Assembly: GCF_000003815.2 (NCBI RefSeq)
Contig: NC_049982.1
Span: 3,657,075 to 3,721,074, forward strand
Length of the DNA stretch: 64,000 nucleotides
DNA from: Branchiostoma floridae
Taxonomy: Eukaryota; Chordata; Leptocardii; Amphioxiformes; Branchiostomatidae
Direction of reading: 5' to 3'
Under the pieces are notes generated by a model. It saw only the letters and a program-made list of their open reading frames with translations, was not told the DNA's origin and did no database searches. The translations under genes were made by a program, and so were the position numbers. This document shows positions 10,681 through 20,300 of this stretch, piece after piece; position 1 is the stretch's first letter; the number at the start of each line of letters is the position of its first letter.

Positions 10681-11363
10681 GTGGAGAAGTTGCAAAGATC
10701 CAAGGTCCGAAGTACCTCAGGCTGGGTTGTTGGAAAGACAGCAGCAATCGAGCCATTGCCACACTGGAGAAAACAGACGAACGGCTAGACGGGAGTTACA
10801 CCGCCCGTGCTGACGCCATCGAGAAGTGCTACCAGGTTCTGTGATTTTTGTTATTAATTTTGGCAGAAGAAAAAAAATGTCGCCTACTGACACGTTTCAG
10901 TGTTTACTGACATGAAAGCACTTGCTACATCTAGTTAACTGATTCCATATACGTGGCAGCATATTTGCTTTAGAATTAAGTTGGTTCTCATAGAATATGA
11001 GGGGGGATAGTTTCGCACTTATAGATCGATTATGATCTGTACTTATACATTTCCACCAGAATCTGTCAAGCATGAAAGTAATTCAAATACGTGAATAATT
11101 TATAGAGCACTAAGCGATGTATCTTGATAAAGAACAATTTCAAAAACAAGACCTACATTTTTGTGCCTCTCATTAATATGAAAACATGCCCATACAGGTG
11201 GCCAAGTCTCGCGGGTTCTCCGTTTTCGCGGTCCAAAATGGCGGTGAATGTTTCGGCTCGGCTACTGCTCTCGGCACCTACAAGAAGTACGGACCTTCGT
11301 CATCATGTCAGGCCGATGGAGAAGGAGGAAGCTGGGCGAACGAAGTCTACCTGATAAAAACAG
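10681..11363 (+). CDS. Super-unit A, WSC-like domain 1 (split by intron)
   Basis: Exons 10681-10835 and 11198-11363. The first begins after TTCCTGACAG and encodes GEVAKIQGPKYLRLGCWKD to KCYQ. The second begins VAKSRGFSVFAVQNGGECFG and ends at donor ACAG/GTGAG. The phase-0 intron cuts the domain between Gln and Val. C in GCWKD, KCYQ, GGEC and SSSC gives the four cysteines. Confidence 0.8.
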
Positions 11364-14300
11364 GTGAGATAAAAGGTCTTTTTCAGATCACAACATTTCA
11401 CTGACACTAATGCCCCTGTATTTCTTAAGGCTTTTAGTGTTTAAACACTAACCGGTACCCTCTTACAAAATGAACGCCCGAGATGGCAGACTTCAACCAT
11501 TTTTTTATATTGATTTTGAGCCCTTTCAATCCTTCTGAGAAGTCATATCAGAACTGAGTTTCTAGCACGCCGGTACTGAACGTGGTTTTTGGAAACACAC
11601 AAAGAGCATGATTGACCCACAGACACACCCCGCCAATACATCACTCCTGTTTATAGTTTACACGAGAATTTCATTCCATTTCAAGTTATGTCTTTATCCA
11701 GGGACAACATGACGCCACTAGGGCGGTTTTCAATTAATGAAAAACCTTTATTGTACATTTATGCTCAAACAAGCTAAGTACAGATCATAGCGATAAGGCA
11801 CAATTTCATCTACAGAGACTACTATAAGCTGGTATGTACAGGTTCAATGAGCCCCTCGATTTAGCGTAGTGCCATGGTTCACTTGACATGAGTATAATGT
11901 AGAACAATTGACCAGGACGTTTTAATACTTGCTGTACTGAACATACTAAGTACTTAGCAGAGACGTGCATGTATATTACTACGTTACGAAAATTTGTAAA
12001 TGTTTCTTGTAATCATTTCCTTATGTTTTCTTTTTGTTCCAGGAGCTCCCATTGCTTTGCCAAAGGGTGAGTAATTTGTCATATTTTGTTTCATTCTACG
12101 TTTCTACATTTCCTTTCGTTTTAATCGCGCAGCCTTCTTGTATCAATGATGGAAAATACCGATACCTGACCCACGTGCTTATGGACAACATGACTCAACC
12201 CCAATCGTCATTTAACTGTTTAACTTCGGACATGTTTCCACAGGATATGTCCCCAAGCCATACATCAGTATTGGCTGTTGGAGGGACTCGGGAAGTCGCG
12301 CCATTCCTACTCTGGAGGGGAAAGACAAACTTTTAGACGGCAGCTACACCACACGTGCCAGCGCCATCGACAAGTGCTACCAAGTGGCCAAGTCACGTGG
12401 TTATCGTATCTTTGCGGTCCAAAATGGCGGCTGGTGTGCCGGATCTGCTGACGCCTACAGAACCTACAAGAAGTACGGACCCTACACAACTTGCGGGAAG
12501 GACGGAGAAGGGGGAGCCTGGGGAAATGAGGTTTATCTCATCTCAGGTAGATAGCTTTTCTTTTGTTTTGTTGTTTTTACCTTCAGCTTGCATGCCAGTC
12601 TCTGAGCATTTCTGTCTGTTTGTTGGATTGGAAGTAAGTCTGCTTGAAAGTGTAATACCATTCACTTATCCATGAGCTTCATCTCTATAATTTTGTTATT
12701 CTGTCTTTCAGATGTTGTCAGGGCAAACAAAGCAGGTGAGTAGGTCAATTGTCAGCTATCGCTGAATCCCTCTAACGTAAAATATCATCATACAACACAA
12801 CACAGCACAACACAACATTGCATAGCAGGACATAGCAAAACAGGACATAATATTTGAGTTAGATGGACGTGACACATGCTATTTGCAATATCTAAAAGCA
12901 CTGAAACAGTAAAACATTTAACCACACTATTCTATCTAGTACACTTAAGAACAGCTACCTGATTTTTATCATCTAGAAAAATGCCAGGAGGAAAATGGGG
13001 TGTCCTACCGAGGAACAGTTTCTGTGACCAGATCAGGAAAGACGTGCCAGCACTGGGCCAGCCAGACGCCACAGAAGCACGACAGCACACCTGACAAACA
13101 TCCGTTATCTGGTCTGGATGGGAACTACTGCCGGAATCCCATGGGAGCCCGCCAAGGTGTCTGGTGCTACACCACGGATCCCAGCACGCCATGGGAGGAG
13201 TGTGCCGTGCCAGTCTGCGGTATGATCTTTGTAACCTTAGAAAAAAAAAACGATGTTCATAACTTTCGTGTTAATGATCCCCCTTCATTTTTCTTTCACA
13301 AATTAAGAATATCATAGTTAACCTCTGCTAACAGTATTTTGTCTCGTCACTGCAGCTGGTCCGGAGTACATAAGCCTGGGTTGTTGGAAAGACACCGGCA
13401 ATCGAGCCATCGCCGAACTGGAGAAAACAGACGAACGGCTGGACGGGACTTACACCGCCCGCGAGAACGCCATCGAGAAGTGCTACCAGGTTTGGTGATG
13501 TTCGCTTATTCTAGCAGAAGCAAATACGTCTCGTACTGGCACTTTACTGTATGTGTCGGGCGACAGTATTATCAGAATGAAACGAGGAAAAGCAAAGATC
13601 ATTTGTGTGTGGTAGGAGACCACGACATTACATGGACACCATGTTTAAGCCGGCTCCATAAAAACCGGAAGGAAATGTATTTTATTTATTATTTATAAGT
13701 TCATTGGTTCAAGGCTGATCTAAGGGGAGACCTTGAACAGGGAAGTCGTTATTCAATATCAGATGATAAAGAAACCATGTCCATGTAGGTTGCCAAGTCT
13801 CGCGGGTTCTTCATCTTTGCTGTCCAAAATGGCGGCTGGTGCGCCGGCGCAGGGACTGGTAGTGCTCTCGTCAACTACCGGAAGTACGGGCCCTCGGCAT
13901 CATGTAAGAAAGATGGAGAAGGAGGTCCTTGGGCGAATGAAGTCTATCTGATAACAGGTAAGTTCGATCCATTACACAAAATCTGTACATAAGTGCCGTA
14001 AAACCTAATAAAAACCTCAGAGATGGCAGACTTCACCCCACTATTAATTACTCATATTGCTATGAAATATCATAAGTCCTGACGACAAAAATAGCGGCAG
14101 CACAAAGTATCTATCTCTAGACTACATTTCTCTTTGGAAGCAAACAAAAAGACAGGCAAACTCCTCAATCGAAAAACAGACCAACGCCAAAGGTAATATT
14201 TCTTTACATTTAGTTAATAACTTCACGTTGTTACTATGTAAGGAGTATCTCTTTATCACTGTGGATAATTCTTCTTAACGTTTCTTGCATTTGTTACAGG

Positions 14301-17300
14301 TGCCACCAAAATAGTGCCTCAAGGTAAGTCATTTGATATTATTTCTCAAAGAAGACGATTCTTCATTATTTTCTCCATCGAATCAGTTGTTGAATATTCT
14401 TGTGTCTAACATGCAGAATAGGGACTACAATGACTCCACCTCCTCTCATTCTCAACTGAACACGTTTTTCCCCAGGATTTGTTCCCAAGCCGTACTTCAG
14501 CATCGGCTGTTGGAAGGACACCGGAAACCGCGCCATTCCTACTCTGGAGGGGAAAGACGCACGTTTGGACGGCAGCTATGCCGCACGCGCCAACGCCATC
14601 GAAAAGTGCTACCAGGTAGCCAAGTCGCTTGGCTACCGAGCCTTTGCGGTCCAAAATGGCGGCTGGTGTGCCGGATCGGCTACAGCCCACAAAACCTACA
14701 ACAAGTACGGACCCTATTCCACCTGCCAGCATGACGGGGAAGGGGGAGCCTGGGGAAATGAGGTTTATCTCATCTCAGGTATTGTGTCTTCTACCGTGTT
14801 TATCTTCGTCATGGGCATGTTACACTTTATTCTATGACGAGAACAATATATATGATGCATCAATTCCAGTAAACTCTCGATTAGAACCTCCTTTTAATAC
14901 CGTAATAAATTTAAGGTCTACACAAATAGCTTTAAACCTGTTCTTGTGTCTTTCAGGTATGTTCATCCCCAACAGAGGAGGTGAGTAGGTCGATCATCAG
15001 CTTTCTTTGTTTACTGGAATAATCGTAATTTGCGTGCATCACTTCATAATGTCTTACACGCCTTTCCATCATGACAAAACCATTTTCTTCAGTACGTGTT
15101 TTACAAAGGTTCCATACGATTTGTACAATTGATGCATATCGGGCCGTGATTTAATGAAAAAAGTAATAGGACCGAGAAATGAGAATGAACAACTCTCCTA
15201 CCTCGATTTGCAAAGTGTAATTATCATAACGGTCCTGAACGACCTGTACAAGTCTTGGGACTAGATAGGTACATGTAGGTATTGAGTATAGTCACAACTC
15301 AGCGTCAGGGTTCCTACGTACTTTCTATACTTCAATTCTGATAATATGAAAGCTATACTATTACTGTACTTGGATTATTTTATTGTACTCGATGCGTAAA
15401 AAGCTGCATAAGTCCTGAAATTTTTTTTCATTCTTCCTATTGTTAATTTTGACTTGAAAACTATGTAATTAGAATATTCCTACTTTTGCCTTTAATGCTA
15501 CTTCATCAAACATCATAGTCTGCAGGCAGACGCTCTCTTATGTCAGCTTAATCTAGATTCATCAGGTACCAAATGTTGGGCATCTGGTGTTCGCAAAACT
15601 TTGGAGGAGTGTGGTTACCCTTTTGTTTGGCAAACCCGTAAGTCAACAGATCCAAACATATCCAACCTAATTTCTGCAATCCACCAACGACTGAATGATA
15701 TTTATTTCCAGAATTTTCTAACCAACATTCATAATGATAATAAAGGTTTACGTGCGAAAAACAAACTCCGAACGTACAGACTACTGAAATCCACATACAA
15801 TGAAGAGCAGTATTTAAAAATTACAAACATTCGGCATAGAACTACCATTGCTAAACTAAGAATCGGTTGCCACCGACTGCGAATTGAATCGGGAAGGCAC
15901 AACCGCACTCCTCTAGAACAAAGAATCTGCCAATTTTGTACCTCAAACATGGTAGAAGATGAAGTGCACTTCACTGTTGATTGCGATATGTATGCGAATG
16001 ATAGAAATACTCTATTTAGTTATATAGAAAGTAGATTCCCTCATTTTAGACACATGAGTAGCACTGACAAGTTTATATTTCTCATTCGTTTTGACAAACC
16101 GACAATAGCGAAACCCATACAGTCCTACATTTTCACTATTACCAAGAAGCGAGAAGAAGCCGAACTTTTGTGTTAGACTAGATTTGTGACACTTTTATGT
16201 ATGTATATATCCTGACTTGTTGTGACCTGTACTTAGCCCGGTTGGGCAAAAATTGTACAATAAAGGTCTTCATTCATTCATTCAATAATTGATCATTTCC
16301 TCACAGACGGAGAAGTTGCAAAGATCCAAGGTCCAAAGTACCTGAGGCTGGGATGTTGGAAAGACAGCAGCAATCGCGCCATCACCGCACTGGAGAAAAC
16401 AGACGCACGGCTGGACGGGTCTTACACCGCCCGTGCTGACGCCATCGAGAAGTGCTACCAGGTTCTGTGATTTGTGTTATTTATTTTGGCAGAAGAAAAA
16501 AATGTCGAAACTGACACGTGGTAGTGTTCACTAACATAAAAGCAATGACTTCGTCTAGATAATTAATTTAACATACGTGGAATCGCAATTGCTTTAGAAT
16601 TAAGTTGATACTCTTAGAATAAAAGGAGGGATAGTTTCTCATTTATTGATCAATTATAATCTGTACTAATACATTTTCCATCAGAAAGTGTCAAGCATGA
16701 AAGTATTGCAAATACGTGAATAATTTATAGAGCACTAAGCAATGTATCTTGATAAACAACAATTTCAAAAACAAGACCTACATTTTTGTGCCTCTCATTC
16801 ATATGAAAACATGTCCATACAGGTGGCCAAGTCTCGCGGGTTCTCCGTTTTCGCGGTCCAAAATGGCGGCGAATGTTTCGGCTCGGCTACTGCTCTCGGC
16901 ACCTACAAGAAGTACGGACCTTCGTCATCATGTAATGCCGATGGAGAAGGAGGAGCCTGGGCGAACGAAGTCTACCTGATAAAAACAGGTGAGATAAGGT
17001 CTTTTTGAGATCACAACATTTCATTGACTCTAATGCCCCTGTATAATTTTTTTAGACTTTTAGTGGATTTAGACACAAAATTCTCATTCAAAATGAACAT
17101 CGCAGGCGGCAGAATTCACCACTTGAGAAGTATAGAATCATAAGTATTTAGAGTAATGACAGGGTGCAAGTGACATGAAAGAATGTAGAACGTGTGACCA
17201 GAACGTTTTGATATTTGATGTTCTAAACATACACAGCATAGACATGCATGAATATCAGATTCACTACCGTCCGAAAATAAATTTGTTTCCTGTCATCATT

Positions 17301-20300
17301 TCCTGTTTGCTTCTTCTTCCAGGAGCTCCCATCGCTTTGCCCAAGGGTAAGCAATTCCACATATTTTGTTCCATAGACGTTTCTACATTTCCTTTCGTTT
17401 TTAATCGCTACGCCTTCTTTGATCTATGGTGAAAAATAACGATGCCTAACGGGAACCCACGTGCTTATGCTCAACATGACTCAACCTCAGGTATCCTTTA
17501 ACTGTTAAACTTCGGACATGTTTCCACAGGATACGTTCCCAAGCCGTACATCAGTATTGGCTGTTGGAGAGACTCGGGAAGTCGCGCCATTCCTACTCTG
17601 GAGGGGAAAGACAAACTTTTAGACGGCAGCTACACCACACGTGCCGGCGCCATCGACAAGTGCTACCAGGTGGCCAAGTCGCTNNNNNNNNNNNNNNNNN
17701 NNNNNNNNNNNNNNNNNNNNNNNNNNNNNNNNNNNNNNNNNNNNNNNNNNNNNNNNNNNNNNNNNNNNNNNNNNNNNNNNNNNNNNNNNNNNNNNNNNNN
17801 NNNNNNNNNNNNNNNNNNNNNNNNNNNNNNNNNNNNNNNNNNNTTATTTTTGTTTTGTTTTTTACCTTCAAGCTTGCATGCCAATCTCTGAGCCTTTCTG
17901 TCTGTTGTTTTGCTTGAACGTATGTTTGCTTGAAAATATCATACCATTAGATTATCTATGAACTTCATTGATACAATTTTCTTATTCTGTTTATCAGATG
18001 TTGTCAGGGCAAACAAAGCAGGTGAGTAGGTCAATTGTTAGTTATCACTGAATCCCTCTAACGTAAAATGACATACAACACAACATAACACAGCACAACA
18101 CAACACAACATTATATAGCAGGACATAACAAAACAGGACATAATATCTAAGTCTATATGAACGTGACACCTGCCGTTTGTTTTCAATGTGCACTGTCTGC
18201 AAAAGTAGAACATCTAACCACACTATTGTAGTACATTTAACGACTGCTACTTAATTTTCACCACCTAGAAAAATGCCAGGAGGAAAATGGAGTGTCCTAC
18301 CGAGGAACAGTTTCTGTGACCAGATCAGGAAAGACGTGCCAGCACTGGGCCAGCCAGACGCCCCAGAAGCACGACAGCACACCTGACAAACATCCGTTAT
18401 CTGGTCTGGATGGGAACTACTGCCGGAATCCCGTGGGAGCCCGCCAAGGTGTCTGGTGCTACACCACGGATCCCAGCACGCCATGGGAGGAGTGTGCCGT
18501 GCCAGTCTGCGGTATGATCTTTGTAACCTTAGAAAAAAAACGATGTTCATAACTTCGTGTTAATGATCCCTCTTCATTTTTCTTTCACAAATTAAGAATA
18601 GCATAGTTAAACTCTACTAACAGTATTTTGTCTCGTCACTGCAGCTGGTCCGGAGTACATAAGCCTGGGTTGTTGGAAAGACACCGGCAATCGAGCCATC
18701 GCCGAACTGGAGAAAACAGACGAACGGCTGGACGGGACTTACACCGCCCGCGAGAACGCCATCGAGAAGTGCTACCAGGTTCAGTGATGTTTGCTTATTC
18801 TAACAGAAGCAAATACGTGTCGTACTGGTGCTTTACAATATGTGTCGGGCGACAGTATTATTAGAATGAAATGAGGGAAAGCAAAGATCATTTGATGGTA
18901 GCAGAACACAGTTTTCGCTTACTTATATAGTTAAGGGACTCAAGGTGACTGGTTTGGACGCAGAAAAAAATATAGTAGGGTGCACTTTTGAGATACCAAA
19001 AAACGGATATGAACGAGTTCAGGGTACAAGCCACAAAATATTACAAAACAACAAAATCCTGTCGGCGCATCGCCTTCTCACGCCCTCTTTGAAATGCCCC
19101 TCTGCAGAGAACTGCAGCCGGCTCACGCTAGAAAGGTAGTTGCGTAATGGAGCGCATTTATACACAAAATAGAAAACTTTCACAATCCAATCCATGCAGT
19201 CCCAGAGTCGATACCTGCCGTGACCACGCAGCACAGGTTATATCTGTCTGTCCCTCAAATAAGGCTTTTTACGTCTCCTTCAGCAACTTTATCCGTACTA
19301 CTTTATGTACCCGCGTCTGCTACCTTGTGTGTGGTAGGAGACCCCGACGACAATACATCCCCTACCTGCTCCCTAAAAACTAGAAGCAAATGTTTTTTTT
19401 TGTAAGTACAATTCATCGGTTCAAGGCTGATCTAAGAGTAGACCTTGGTCCTTGGATAGGGGAAGTAGTTATTCAATGTCATATGATAAAGAAACCGTGT
19501 CCATGTAGGTTGCCAAGTCTCGCGGGTTCTTCATCTTTGCTGTCCAAAATGGCGGCTGGTGCGCCGGCGCAGGGACTGGAAGTGCTCTCGTCAACTACCG
19601 GAAGTACGGGCCCTCGGCATCATGTAAGAAAGATGGAGAAGGAGGTCCCTGGGCGAATGAAGTCTATCTGATAACAGGTAAGTTCGATCCATTACACAAC
19701 ATCTGTACAAAAGTGCCGTAAAACCTAAAACCTCTGATGGCAGGCTTCACCCCATTATTAATTACCCATATTGCAAAAAAAAAAAAAAAACATAAGTCCT
19801 GACGACAAAAATAGCGGCAGCACAAAGTATCTATCTCTAGACTACATTTTTCTTTGGAAGCAAACAAAAAGACAGGCAAACTCCTCAATCGAAAAACAGA
19901 CAAAAGCCAAAGGTATTTTTTTCTCCATTTAGGTTAAGTAATAACTTCACGTTGTTACTATATAAGGAGTATCTCTTGATCACTGTGAATAATTCTTCTT
20001 AACGTTTCTTGCATTTGTTACAGGTGCCACCAAAATAGTGCCTCAAGGTAAGTCATCTGATATTATTTCTCAAAGAAGACGATTCTTCATTATTTTCTCC
20101 ATCGAATCAGTTGATGAATATTCTTGTGTCTAACATGCAGAATAGGGACGACAATGACTCCACCTCCAACCTCTCATTTCTCAACTCAACACGTTTTTCC
20201 CCAGGATTTGTTCCCAAGCCGTACTTCAGCATTGGCTGTTGGAAGGACACCGGAAACCGCGCCATTCCTACTCTGGAGGGGAAAGACGCACGTTTGGACG

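Noticed and set aside
15601-16176. 191-codon frame between module exons taken as an extra exon of the kringle gene
   Set aside because: It is the ORF2 end of a truncated LINE nearly identical to 37815-38387.
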